Source: Pedosphaera sp.
Lineage (GTDB): Bacteria > Verrucomicrobiota > Verrucomicrobiia > Limisphaerales > JADLHS01
DNA length: 64,000 nt
Direction: 5' to 3'
Assembly (NCBI GenBank): GCA_009695195.1
Contig: SIBJ01000011.1
Span: forward strand, 1-64,000
The number at the start of each line of letters is the position of its first letter. The stretch's first letter is position 1. The notes beneath the pieces are model-generated. The model did not search any database and had not been told where the DNA came from. It saw nothing but the letters and a program-made list of their open reading frames with translations. Positions 38,379 to 48,600 of the stretch are shown here, piece after piece. Both the position numbers and the translations under genes were made by a program.

Positions 38379-39239
38379 GTGACCGCGCCCAGCCTCTTGC
38401 TGCTCATTCCAGCGTACAACGAGGAGCGCCGCATCGAACCGGTGCTGCGCGACTACCAGCATTACTTTCAGAAAAATTACGCGGGTAGATTTCAACTCAT
38501 CGTCGTGCTCAACGGCTGTCGCGACAACACCCGCGGCGTGGTTGAGCGGGTGGCGAAAGAGTTCCCCGCCATCAGCCACCTGGAATTTCGCGACCCCATC
38601 GGCAAGGGCGGCGCGCTCATCGAAGGTCTTAAACTTGCGCCGCTCGCCGACGTGATCGGCTACGTGGACGCCGACGGCGCCACGCCGCCCGCCGCGTTGC
38701 ACGATCTGGTCAAGCGGCTCGGCGAAGCGGATTGCGTGATCGGCTCGCGCTGGTTGCCCGGCGCGGTGCTGCATGTCGAGCAGAGCGGCCAGCGCCAGTT
38801 TGCCAGCCGCGTGTTTCATGTCATCGTGGATGTCCTGTTCCGGATGGGGATCAAGGACACGCAATGCGGCGCAAAAGTCATGAAGCGCGAGGCCGTCGAA
38901 AAAATCCATTCGCGCCTGCTCACGGCGGACATGGCGTTCGACATCAACCTGCTTTACTCGCTCAAACGCGCGGGCTATCGCGTCCTCGAAGTGCCGACCG
39001 AGTGGACGGACAAGCTCGGCTCGAAGGTCGCGCTCTTTCGCACTTCGCTGACGATGTTTCTCTCGGTCGTCCGCATCCGGTTGATTTACTGGCCGTGGCT
39101 ATACAAAGGCCTGCGCGCGCTCGGTCCGCTCGAAGGCTGGATTTACAAAAAACTCCGCGCGCCACTTCCGCTCTCCGCCGCGCATACGCTCGCAACGCCC
39201 GAACCAAACGCCGCCGACTCGTCGCGCGCCAACCCATGA
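38379..39239 (+). CDS. Family 2 glycosyltransferase, dolichyl-phosphate sugar synthase-like
   Basis: A 286-residue GT-A enzyme likely to transfer a sugar from a nucleotide donor to a lipid phosphate. It starts at a GTG at 38379, giving MTAPSLLLLIPAYNEERRIEPVL, the typical opening. The donor and metal region is YVDADGATPP, and the acceptor-side motifs are GSRWLPGA, DTQCGAKVMKRE, then DMAFDINLLYSLKRAGYRVLEVP and a W-x-D-K-x-G-S-K element. These match DPM1/bactoprenol glucosyltransferase-type proteins. No C-terminal membrane helices of the bactoprenol kind are evident, only one weak hydrophobic segment. Its stop overlaps the start of the dehydrogenase gene (ATGA), an odd functional partner. Confidence 0.87.
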   Translation: MTAPSLLLLIPAYNEERRIEPVLRDYQHYFQKNYAGRFQLIVVLNGCRDNTRGVVERVAKEFPAISHLEFRDPIGKGGALIEGLKLAPLADVIGYVDADGATPPAALHDLVKRLGEADCVIGSRWLPGAVLHVEQSGQRQFASRVFHVIVDVLFRMGIKDTQCGAKVMKREAVEKIHSRLLTADMAFDINLLYSLKRAGYRVLEVPTEWTDKLGSKVALFRTSLTMFLSVVRIRLIYWPWLYKGLRALGPLEGWIYKKLRAPLPLSAAHTLATPEPNAADSSRANP

Positions 39240-40822
39240 ATCTGCACGGCCAAAGCCTTGTCGCGGGAAAAACTGTTTCCGGCTCGGGCGAAACTTTCAC
39301 GGCCACCAATCCGGCGACCGGCGAAATGTTGCCGGTGCCATTTCACAAAGCCACCGCGGACGATGTGAACGCTGCAATGTCAGCGGCGGAAACGGCTTTC
39401 GCGGAGGCGCGCAAACTTCCCGGCGAACGCTTCGCGGTACTGCTCGAAAAGATCGCGGAAGAAATTCTCGCGCTCGGCCCGGACTTGATCGCTCGCGGAA
39501 TGGCGGAAACCGGCTTGCCCGAGGCGCGGTTGGTCGGTGAGCGCGCGCGTACCGTCGGGCAGTTGAAAATGTTTGCGGCACTGGTTCGCGAAGGCTCGTG
39601 GGTGGACGCGGTGATTGAAACGGCGGACCCGAACCGCCAGCCGCTGCCCAAGCCCGATGTGCGGCGGATGCTGCGGCCGCTCGGCCCGATCGTGGTTTTT
39701 GGCGCGGGAAATTTTCCCTTCGCGTTCGGCGCGTGCGGTGGCGACACCGCGTCCGCGCTCGCGGCGGGAAATCCCGTGGTCGTCAAGTCGCACACCGGCC
39801 ATCCGGGCACGAACGAACTGTTCGCCCACGCCGTCGTTGCCGCGCTGAAGACATGTGATTTGCCGGCGGGACTTTTCAGTTTGCTCCAAGGTCCGGGCGC
39901 GACGGTCGGCCAGGCGCTCGTGAAACATCCGGCGACGCAAGCCGTCGGCTTCACCGGCTCGAAGCGCGCGGGGCGGATTCTTTTTGATCTCGCCGCCGCG
40001 CGGCCCGTGCCGATTCCGGTGTACGCCGAGATGGGAAGCTTGAATCCACTCGTGATTCTTCCTGGCGCGCTGTCGGAGCGGAGCGAAAAGATCGCCACCG
40101 GTCTCGCGCAATCCATCACACTCGGCGTCGGGCAATTTTGCACCAAGCCCGGATTGGTTTTTGTTTTGGAGACCACGGCTGCCGGAGAATTTGTCGAGCG
40201 ACTGGCGAAACAACTTTCCGCCACGCCCGCCGCGACGATGCTCGATCTCGGCATCCGGAAAAGTTTTTGCGAAGCGACGGCGGGATTCGCAAAAATTCCC
40301 GGGGTGAAACGCGTGGTCGCCAACGAACCGAGCGGGTTTGCGGGCGCGTCGCCGCTTTTGTTTGAAACCGATTCGGCGACATGGCGACGTGAAGCGGCGT
40401 TGCGCGAGGAGGCGTTTGGCCCGGCGGCGATGGTCATCCGCTGCCGCGACGTGGAGGATTTGAAAACGACGCTCCGGTTCGCGGGCGGGAATCTCACGGC
40501 GACGATCCATCACGGCGCGAGCGACAACGCCGCCGATGTGCGCTCGCTCGCCGATTTGCTCGAACAACAATCCGGCCGTGTCATCTTCGACGGTTTCCCG
40601 ACGGGCGTGGAAGTTTGTCACGCGATGGTCCACGGCGGGCCGTATCCGGCGACGAGCGCGCCGCTGACGACTTCCGTCGGCACGCTGGCGATCCGGCGCT
40701 TCGCGCGACCAGTATGTTTTCAAAACGTGCCGCAGGATTTTCTGCCGGTTGAATTGCGCAACGCGAACGAGCGGAAAATCTGGCGGATCGTGAACGGACA
40801 ACTGACGAAGGAGAACGCGTGA
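39236..40822 (+). CDS. Aldehyde dehydrogenase, alpha-ketoglutarate-semialdehyde type
   Basis: A 528-residue NAD(P)-dependent dehydrogenase that would oxidise 2,5-dioxopentanoate to 2-oxoglutarate at the end of an oxidative sugar-acid pathway. The N-terminus MNLHGQSLVAGK and the blocks RPLGPIVVFGAGNFPFAFGACGGDTASALAAGNPVVVK, GPGATVGQALVKHP, AVGFTGSKRAGR, YAEMGSLNPL and GVGQFCTKPG (catalytic Cys) follow the KGSADH subgroup. The ATG overlaps the glycosyltransferase stop, and the stop overlaps the lactonase start, so it is tightly coupled. With the next two genes it suggests degradation of an aldonic or uronic acid-derived compound such as galactarate, glucarate or L-arabinonate. Confidence 0.87.
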   Translation: MNLHGQSLVAGKTVSGSGETFTATNPATGEMLPVPFHKATADDVNAAMSAAETAFAEARKLPGERFAVLLEKIAEEILALGPDLIARGMAETGLPEARLVGERARTVGQLKMFAALVREGSWVDAVIETADPNRQPLPKPDVRRMLRPLGPIVVFGAGNFPFAFGACGGDTASALAAGNPVVVKSHTGHPGTNELFAHAVVAALKTCDLPAGLFSLLQGPGATVGQALVKHPATQAVGFTGSKRAGRILFDLAAARPVPIPVYAEMGSLNPLVILPGALSERSEKIATGLAQSITLGVGQFCTKPGLVFVLETTAAGEFVERLAKQLSATPAATMLDLGIRKSFCEATAGFAKIPGVKRVVANEPSGFAGASPLLFETDSATWRREAALREEAFGPAAMVIRCRDVEDLKTTLRFAGGNLTATIHHGASDNAADVRSLADLLEQQSGRVIFDGFPTGVEVCHAMVHGGPYPATSAPLTTSVGTLAIRRFARPVCFQNVPQDFLPVELRNANERKIWRIVNGQLTKENA

Positions 40823-41673
40823 TGCCGGAAATTCCCATTGAGAAGTTTGAAGTTTTCGCGCGCGATGTGGACCATTCGGAGTGCGTGGCGTTCGACCGCG
40901 AGGGAAATCTCTGGGCCGGCGGCGAGGGCGGGCAGATTTATCGCATCACGCCCGACGGCAAGCCGCAGCAGATCGCGAACCTCGGCAGCTACTCGGCGGG
41001 CGTGGCGTTTTCGCCGGTCGAGGAAGATTTGTTCGTCTGCAATCCGGCGCTTGGCGTGGTGCGCGTGCGGAAAAGCGGCAAGTGGGACGTGTTCGCGTCG
41101 CATTGCGGCGAGCACAAACTCATCTGCCCAAATTACGGATTGTTTGATTCACGCGGCAATTACTACGTCACGGATTCCGGGCTGTGGAAGGAGCGCAACG
41201 GCTTGCTGCTTAGCTTCACGCCGGACGGTCGCGGGGAAATTCTCGCCGGGCCGTTCAGCTACACGAACGGACTTGCGTTGAGCGCCGACGAAAAATCTAT
41301 CTTCATGATTGAAAGCAAAACGGATTCGGTCCACCGCTTCGAGATTCGTGCGAATGGCTCAGCCGGTCCGGCGGAGCTTTACGCGAGCGAAGTTGGGCGT
41401 TTCCCGGATGGTCTCGCGCTGGATGCAGAGGGAAATCTTTACGCGAGTTGCTACGCTTCGGACGAAATCTGGCGCATCAGTCCGCAGCGGGGAAAAACCT
41501 TGTTCGCGTGGGATCGCTGGGCCGTGTTGCTCGGTAGTCCGACGAACATGGCCTTCGGCGGAAAAGATTTTGATGAGATGTATTTTGCCAACCTCGCGCG
41601 CACGACCATCACGCGCGCGAAGGTCGGCCGCAAAGGCCAGCCGCTTGCCAATCAAAAGTTCCAACCCAAATGA
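40822..41673 (+). CDS. SMP-30/gluconolactonase-like protein
   Basis: A 283-residue six-bladed beta-propeller, probably a calcium-dependent sugar lactonase. The ATG at 40822 is chosen; a GTG one codon earlier is possible. Blades show EVFARDVDHSECVAFDREGNLWAGGE (first metal Glu), YSAGVAFSP, NYGLFDSRGNYYVTDSG, YTNGLALSADEKSIFMIES (Asn ligand) and FPDGLALDAEGNLYASCY (Asp ligand). Its overlap with the dehydrogenase and SDR genes supports a lactone-hydrolysis step between them. There is no signal peptide, so it acts in the cytoplasm. Confidence 0.87.
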   Translation: MPEIPIEKFEVFARDVDHSECVAFDREGNLWAGGEGGQIYRITPDGKPQQIANLGSYSAGVAFSPVEEDLFVCNPALGVVRVRKSGKWDVFASHCGEHKLICPNYGLFDSRGNYYVTDSGLWKERNGLLLSFTPDGRGEILAGPFSYTNGLALSADEKSIFMIESKTDSVHRFEIRANGSAGPAELYASEVGRFPDGLALDAEGNLYASCYASDEIWRISPQRGKTLFAWDRWAVLLGSPTNMAFGGKDFDEMYFANLARTTITRAKVGRKGQPLANQKFQPK

Positions 41674-42422
41674 AACGTCTCGCGAACAAAATTGCCATCG
41701 TCACCGGCGCGGGGCACGGTATCGGCCGCGCCATCTCGCAGATTTATTCCGAGGAAGGCGCGGCGGTTTTTATGTGTTCGATGAATGTCGAGGCGGGGGA
41801 GGGCGCGGCGGCGGAGTTCCGTCAAGCCGGCGGCGATGCGACGTTTATCCAGTGTGATGTTTCGCAGTCCGATCAGGTTTCCCGCGTGGTCGCAGCGGCG
41901 GCCAAAAAAAACGGCCGCATTGACGTGCTTTGCAACAACGCGGCCTACATCACGAGTCCGTGGCACGCGGCGGGCGATGCGCCGGACGAGGAGTGGGAGA
42001 AATCTTTTCGCGTTTCGTTGATGGGGACGCAGTGGTTCACGAAGGCAGTGCTGCCGTTCATGCTGAAACAAAAGAGCGGCGCCATCGTGAACATCGGCTC
42101 GGTGCAAAGTCTCGTCGGCGGGCGCGACTCGGCGGCGTACACTTCGATCAAGACGGCGATCGTGGGTTTCACGCGCAGCGTCGCGTACGATTACGGCCCG
42201 CAAAATATTCGCTGCAATATCATCTGCGCCGGCGCGATCAAGACGCGCATCTCGCCTGAGCCGGGATCGGAATTACACCAACGCCAGATCAGCAAAACGA
42301 TGCTCGGTCGCATTGGCGAGCCACGCGAAGTCGCGGCGGCAGCGTTGTTCCTCGCTTCGGATGAATCCAGTTACATCACGGGCGCGGCGATTCCGGTGGA
42401 TGGTGGTTGGACGGCGATCTGA
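41670..42422 (+). CDS. Short-chain dehydrogenase/reductase
   Basis: A 250-residue classical SDR. It carries the cofactor motif TGAGHGIG near the N-terminus, NNAA in the middle (VLCNNAAYI), the active-site Ser in GSVQS and the Y-x-x-x-K pair in YTSIK; the end ITGAAIPVDGGW is standard. As third enzyme of the overlapping set it could oxidise a sugar to the lactone that the SMP-30-like protein opens. It overlaps the lactonase stop by four bases (ATGA). The exact substrate is unknown. Confidence 0.9.
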   Translation: MKRLANKIAIVTGAGHGIGRAISQIYSEEGAAVFMCSMNVEAGEGAAAEFRQAGGDATFIQCDVSQSDQVSRVVAAAAKKNGRIDVLCNNAAYITSPWHAAGDAPDEEWEKSFRVSLMGTQWFTKAVLPFMLKQKSGAIVNIGSVQSLVGGRDSAAYTSIKTAIVGFTRSVAYDYGPQNIRCNIICAGAIKTRISPEPGSELHQRQISKTMLGRIGEPREVAAAALFLASDESSYITGAAIPVDGGWTAI

Positions 42423-42559
42423 TTGTTGGATTTGGTGACATTGGGCTGTGCCTGGTGTCTGATTCTTTGACTCCACCGCTTCCAGCTTCGGCCAAAAGTG
42501 AGGTTTTTCAGGATTCTTCTCCGTTGTTAGGCTTTGTCTGAAGGCTTTGTCAGAGTTTC

Positions 42560-42650
42560 TCGGACAGGGCACGTCGTCTGCTTAAAGACACACATCCGAA
42601 GCCGTACCAAGGCCCCATGTGTTCGCGTGGTCAAGTCACTTGGGCCTTTT
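42560..42650 (+). promoter_or_regulatory. Structured leader upstream of the second giant gene
   Basis: TCGGA (42560-42564) can pair with TCCGA (42595-42599), enclosing GTCT/AGAC. Further on, AAGGCCC (42609-42615) pairs with GGGCCTT (42642-42648) before TTTT. This could be a terminator of the SDR operon or an attenuator-like leader of the giant gene. I could not match it to a known riboswitch. The rest of 42423-42688 shows nothing clear. Confidence 0.3.
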
Positions 42651-42688
42651 GTGTCGTTATTCGAGAAAGTCAGAAGTTGAAAATTGTT

Positions 42689-45600
42689 ATGAAGACAAAC
42701 GAACGATCATTCATTGGATCGGCCAACCGCAGGTCAGGTTCAGCGCCCAACGCGCCTAGCCGGGCTCAGTGCGAGCCGCGTGAAGCGTCCGGGCGGCTGC
42801 TGTTCGCACGCTTGGCGACCAACCTGTCGCTCGGCAAGGGGCGGTTTGGTTTGTTGGTTGCACTGGTGGTGTTGACCGTGATGGCGATGGGTCAAGGAGT
42901 CGCCTCCGCCCAAACGATCCGACTCATCAGTGCTCCCGGAAAGTTTTACGTGGACGACAAATCGGGCAACGGCATCGTTTACAACTACGCCGGCTACACG
43001 GTTTCCAACAACACAGCTGGCACCCTGCCGAGCGTGTACGTCGCCATCACCAATATCGTCAGTACGAACCGGATCACGCTCTCCAGCATCGACTCGGGCG
43101 CGCGCGCACTGGGTGCGCTGGCGCCGGGCGAAGTCAAGATGGTGGCGTTTTATCTTAAGGGACCGGGCTTCACCGGCAATTCCGACACCTTGACGGGCCT
43201 CACCAACGAAATCCACACCATCCGCGTGCTCAACGGCCCGCCTAGCGTGGGTTCGGTGCTAACTTTCGCGAACTTCAGTTACACCAACATCATCTACGTC
43301 CAGGAGGCGCTGGCGAACAAGGTGACGATCATCACCAACCTGAACCCCTACGCGGTGTTAGGGTCGCAGGTGGCCTTGGTCATCGCCGGTGACACGGGGA
43401 CCATTGGCGGCGAAAACAGCCTGCTCTTTTCACCGGCGGTGCTCGGCTCCTGGCGCCCGGATTGTTATGAGATGAATGGCGCCCTCATGAACTTCACCGA
43501 GAATCCGTCCTATACCAATCGGTTGTATTTTGATCCTTCGATTTCGGGCTTCACGAATTTCAGCGGCCAATCCTACACCAACACCTTTTACTTCCGCGCC
43601 GTCAAACCCACGGGCACCAACATCGCCATCAGTCCCTTCGCGTTCATTGACAGCGGTTCGGGAACGAAGCACACCGCGTTCACCTCCCTGGCCACTTCGG
43701 GTGGCAGCAACGTCATTTACTCCGCCACCAACGTCGTGAACATCGTCAACCAGACCGTGACCCCCAACTCTTATTTCGCGCCCGGTGGCATCGTCACTTA
43801 CTCGATCACGTTCACGAACTTCTCGCTCAATTCCTCCAACATCACCTTGGACGAGATTATTGACGTGCTGCCCGGCACGCCGGCCAACGCAACGTACATT
43901 CCCGGCAGCGCCACGTTCAATTCATCGCCCCTGGCCGATCCCACCATCGTCGGGCAGGCACTTCATTGGGCGATGCCGTTCACGATTGTCACCAACAGCG
44001 CCGCTGTCCTGACCTTTCAAGCGACCATCCCGGCGCCGGGCGGGCAATACACCAACAGCGTCACCGCGCTGATCGGCTCGACGCAGATTGACTCGACCGC
44101 CGATACGACGGATTACAGCCCGTCGCGCTCCGTCGTTACGATCGTTCCCGTCGCCGACCTCGCGCTTGGCAAGACCGGCCCCGCCGCCGTGGTCGCCGCC
44201 GCCAATTTCAACTACACGCTCACCGTCACCAACCTCGGCCCGTCGCCGCTCACCGGTTTATCGGTCACGGACAGTCTGCCCGCTAGCGTGACGTTTGTCA
44301 GTGCCAGCAGCGGCGGCTTCCTCAGCGGCGGCCAGGTCATCTGGACCAACCTCGCTACCGTCGCTTCGAACGCCACCTCCACGCTCACGGTCACCGTCAC
44401 CGCGCCGGCCAACGCCGCGAACCTCACCAACACGGCCGCCGCCGGCAGTCCGATCAGCGATCCGAATCCGACGAATAATACCGCGCCGCCAGTTTTCACC
44501 GCCGTCACCGCTTCCGCCGACTTGCGCGCAACCAAGACCGGCCCGACCTCGATCAGCGCCGGCGCGAATTTCAATTACACCATCACCATCACGAACTTCG
44601 GCCCGTCCCTCGCCACGAGTTTGTCCGTGACCGACAGTTTGCCGGCCGGCGTGACCTTCGTCAGCGCAACGCCCACGGCCACGGTCAACGGCAGTGAAGT
44701 CGTCTGGTCGCTCGCCAGTCTCGCCGCCAACACCGGCACCAATCTCACGCTCACCGTCACCGCGCCGGTCGCCGCCGCGAGCCTTACCAACTTCGCCACC
44801 GTCGGCGGCCCCGTCAGCGATCCCAATCCCACCAACAACACCAGCACCCCCGTGACGACCGGCGTGACGCCGTCCGCCGATGTCGTCGTCGCCAAGACCG
44901 CGCCCGCCAACGTGAACCTCGGCGAAAACATCCCTTACACCGTTTCCGTCACCAACCTCGGCCCCTCGACAGCCTCGAGTTTGTCCGTCACCGACATGTT
45001 GCCCGCCAGCGTTACATTCGTCAGCGCCAGTGGCGGCGGCGTCTTCAGCGGCGGCGCGGTGCGCTGGACGAATTTCAGTCTCGCCGCCGGCGCGTCCACC
45101 AACTTCACGCTTGATGTCACCGCGCCGGGAGCTGTCTCGACTTTGACGAACGTCGCCAGCGGCGGCGGCCCGGTCAGCGATCCGAATCCGACCAACAACA
45201 CCACCCCGCCCGTCCTCACCGGTGTCGGGACCTCGGCGGATTTGGCCGTGAGCAAGACCAGTCCCGCCAGCGTGAATGCCGGCGCGAATTTCGATTACAC
45301 GATCACCGTCACCAACCTCGGCCCCACTGCCGCCAACAGCGTGACCGTAACGGATGCTTTGCCCGCGAGCGTCACGTTCGTCAGTGCCAGCGCGGGCGGC
45401 GCGTTGAGCGGATCGCAAGTCGTTTGGTCTGACATCGGCAGCCTGGCCGCCGGCGGCACCACCAATCTCACGCTCACCGTCACCGCGCCGGCCAACGGCG
45501 CCAGTCTCACCAACACCGCCAGCGTCGGCAGCCCCACACCCGATCCGACCGCGACGAACAATACCACGCCGCCCGTCTTCACGACCGTCACGGCTGTCGC

Positions 45601-48600
45601 TGACCTGTCCGTGAGCAAGACCGGCCCGGCGGCGAGTCCGTTGCCCGGCGCGAATTTCAATTACACGATCACCGTCGCCAACGCCGGCCCGTCCCTCGCC
45701 GCCAGCGTGACCGTAACCGATGCGTTGCCCGCCAACCTCACGTTTGTCAGCGCCAGCGGCGGCGGCGTGTTGAGCGGCAGCGATGTCATCTGGAGCAATC
45801 TCGGCAGCCTCGCCGCCGGCGCGAGCACCAACCTCACGCTCACCGTCACCGCGCCGTTGAGCGGCAGCGTCACCAACTCCGCCAGCGTCGGCGGCCCGAC
45901 GAGCGATCCGAATCCGACCAACAACGTCACGCCGCCCGTCACCTTGACGGTCAGCAACCTTCCGCCCGTCGCCGTGGACAACTCCGCCTCCACTCCCAAA
46001 AATGTCGCGATTTCCGTCCCCGTGCTGGCCAATGACTCCGACCCCAACGGCGATCCGCTCACCATCATTGCCGTCAACCCGACCAACGGCACCGCGATCA
46101 TCAGCGGCACGAACGTCGTCTTCACGCCCGCCACGAACTTCTCCGGCACGGCCACGGTCGGCTACACGATCAGTGACGGCAACGGCGGCACGGCCAGCGC
46201 CCTCATCACCGTGACGGTCAACAACGCGACGCCGGTGGCGAACGGCGACACGTTCACCACGCTCGAAGACACAACGCTCACCATTCCGGCGGCGGGCATT
46301 TTGACGAACGACGTGGACGCGGACGGCGACGCGCTTTCGGCCCTGCTCGTGGCGAACGTGGCCAGTGGCACGCTCACCTTGAACGCGAACGGTTCGTTCA
46401 CCTACACGCCGGACACGAATTTCAGCGGCAGCGATTTCTTCACGTATCGCGCCACGGACGGCACCGCGACGAGCGGCGTCGCGACCGTGACGATCAACAT
46501 CACGCCGGTCAACGACGCGCCGTTGGCGGTGAATGACACCACGTCCACACCGGAAGATGTGCCGGTCACGATTCCGGTGCTCGCCAACGACAGTGATCCC
46601 GAAGGCACGCCGCTGACCATCACCGGTACTTCGACCACGAACGGTACCGCGATTGTCAGCGGGACGAATGTGGTCTTCACGCCGAGCACAAACTTCAACG
46701 GCACGGTGGTGTTCAGCTACACCATCAGCGACGGCACGAACACGGCGACTGCCAACGTCACCGTCACGGTGGCGCCGGTGAACGATGCGCCGATTGCGGT
46801 GAACGACTCCGCCTCCACGCCGGAAGACGTGCCGGTGACGATTCCCGTGCTCGCGAACGATTCCGATCCTGAAGGCACGCCGCTGACCATCACTGGCACC
46901 TCCACCACAAACGGCACCGCCGTCATCAGCGGCACGAACGTCGTCTTCACACCCGGCACGAACTTCAACGGCACGGCCATCTTCAGCTACACGATCAGCG
47001 ATGGCACGAACACGGCGACGGCGAACGTGACGGTCACGGTCAACGCCGTGGACGATGCGCCCGTCAGCGTGAACGACAGCTACAGCACGCTGAAAAACAT
47101 TGCGTTGAACATCGCCGCGCCCGGCGTGCTCGGCAACGACACCGACGTGGAGACCAACGCGCTGTCCGCGTTGCTCGTCAACAATCCCACGAACGGCTCG
47201 TTGACCTTGAACGCCAACGGTTCGTTCCTCTACACCCCGGCCAGCAACTATGTCGGCAGTGACGTGTTCACCTATCGCGCTTACGACGCCGGCGCGACCG
47301 GCAATGTCGCGACGGTGACGATCAACATCACCGCCACTAACACCGCGCCGGTGGCGAACAACGACAGTTACACGACGCTCGAAGACACGACGCTTAACAT
47401 CCCGGTGGCGGGCATTCTGACGAATGACACGGACATTGACGGCGATGCGCTGACCGCGTTGCTCGTGGCGAACGTAACCAGCGGCACGCTGAACCTGAAC
47501 GCCAACGGTTCGTTCAGCTACACGCCGAGCACGAATTTCAACGGCAGCGATTTCTTCACGTATCGCGCTCGCGACGGCCAGGCGACCGGCAACGTGGCGA
47601 CGGTGACGATGAACATCACGCCGGTCAACGACGCGCCGATTGCGGTGAACGATTCGACGAACACACTGGAAGACGTGAGCGTGACGATCAGCGTGCTGGT
47701 CAACGATAGCGATCCGGAAGGCACACCTTTGACGATCACCGGCACGAGCACGACCAACGGCACGGCGGTCATCTCCGGCACGAACGTGGTGTTCACCCCG
47801 AGCACGAACTTCAACGGCACGGTAGTCTTCACTTACACGATCAGCGACGGCACAAACTCCGCCACGGCCAACGTCACGGTCACGGTCACGCCGGTGAACG
47901 ACGCGCCGATTGCCGTGAACGACACGGCTTCGACGCCGGAAGATGTGCCGGTGACGATTCCGGTGCTGACCAACGACAGCGATCCCGAAGGCACGCCGCT
48001 CACCATCACCGGCACGACCACGACCAACGGCACAGCGGTCGTCAGCGGGACGAACGTGGTGTTTACGCCGAGCACCAACTTCAACGGCACGGTGGTCTTC
48101 AGCTACACCATCAGCGACGGCACGAACACGGCGACGGCGAACGTCACCATCACGATTACGCCAGTGAACGACTCACCGATTGCGGTGAACGACACGGCTT
48201 CCACGCCGGAAGATGTGCCGGTCACAATTCCAGTGCTCGCGAACGATTCCGATCCCGAAGGCACGCCGCTGACCATCACCGGCACGAGCACGACCAACGG
48301 CACCGCCATCGTCAGCGGGACGAACGTGGTGTTCACACCGAGCACGAACTTCAACGGCACCGTGGTGTTCACTTACACGATCAGCGACGGCACGAACACC
48401 GCCACGGCGAACGTCACCGTCACGGTCAATGCCGTGAATGACGCGCCCGTGACGGTGAATGACAGTTACAGCACGCTGAAGAACATCGCGTTGAACATCA
48501 GCGCACCCGGCGTGCTCGGCAACGACACCGATGTCGAAACCAACACGCTCTCCGCGTTGCTCGTCAACAATCCGACCAACGGCACGCTCACGCTGAACGC

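Noticed and set aside
42541..42688. Leader considered as a cyclic-di-GMP (GEMM) riboswitch
   Set aside because: There is an AGGGCA and a later GAAGCC, but the conserved CGCAAAGCC joint and the tetraloop-receptor parts are not present.
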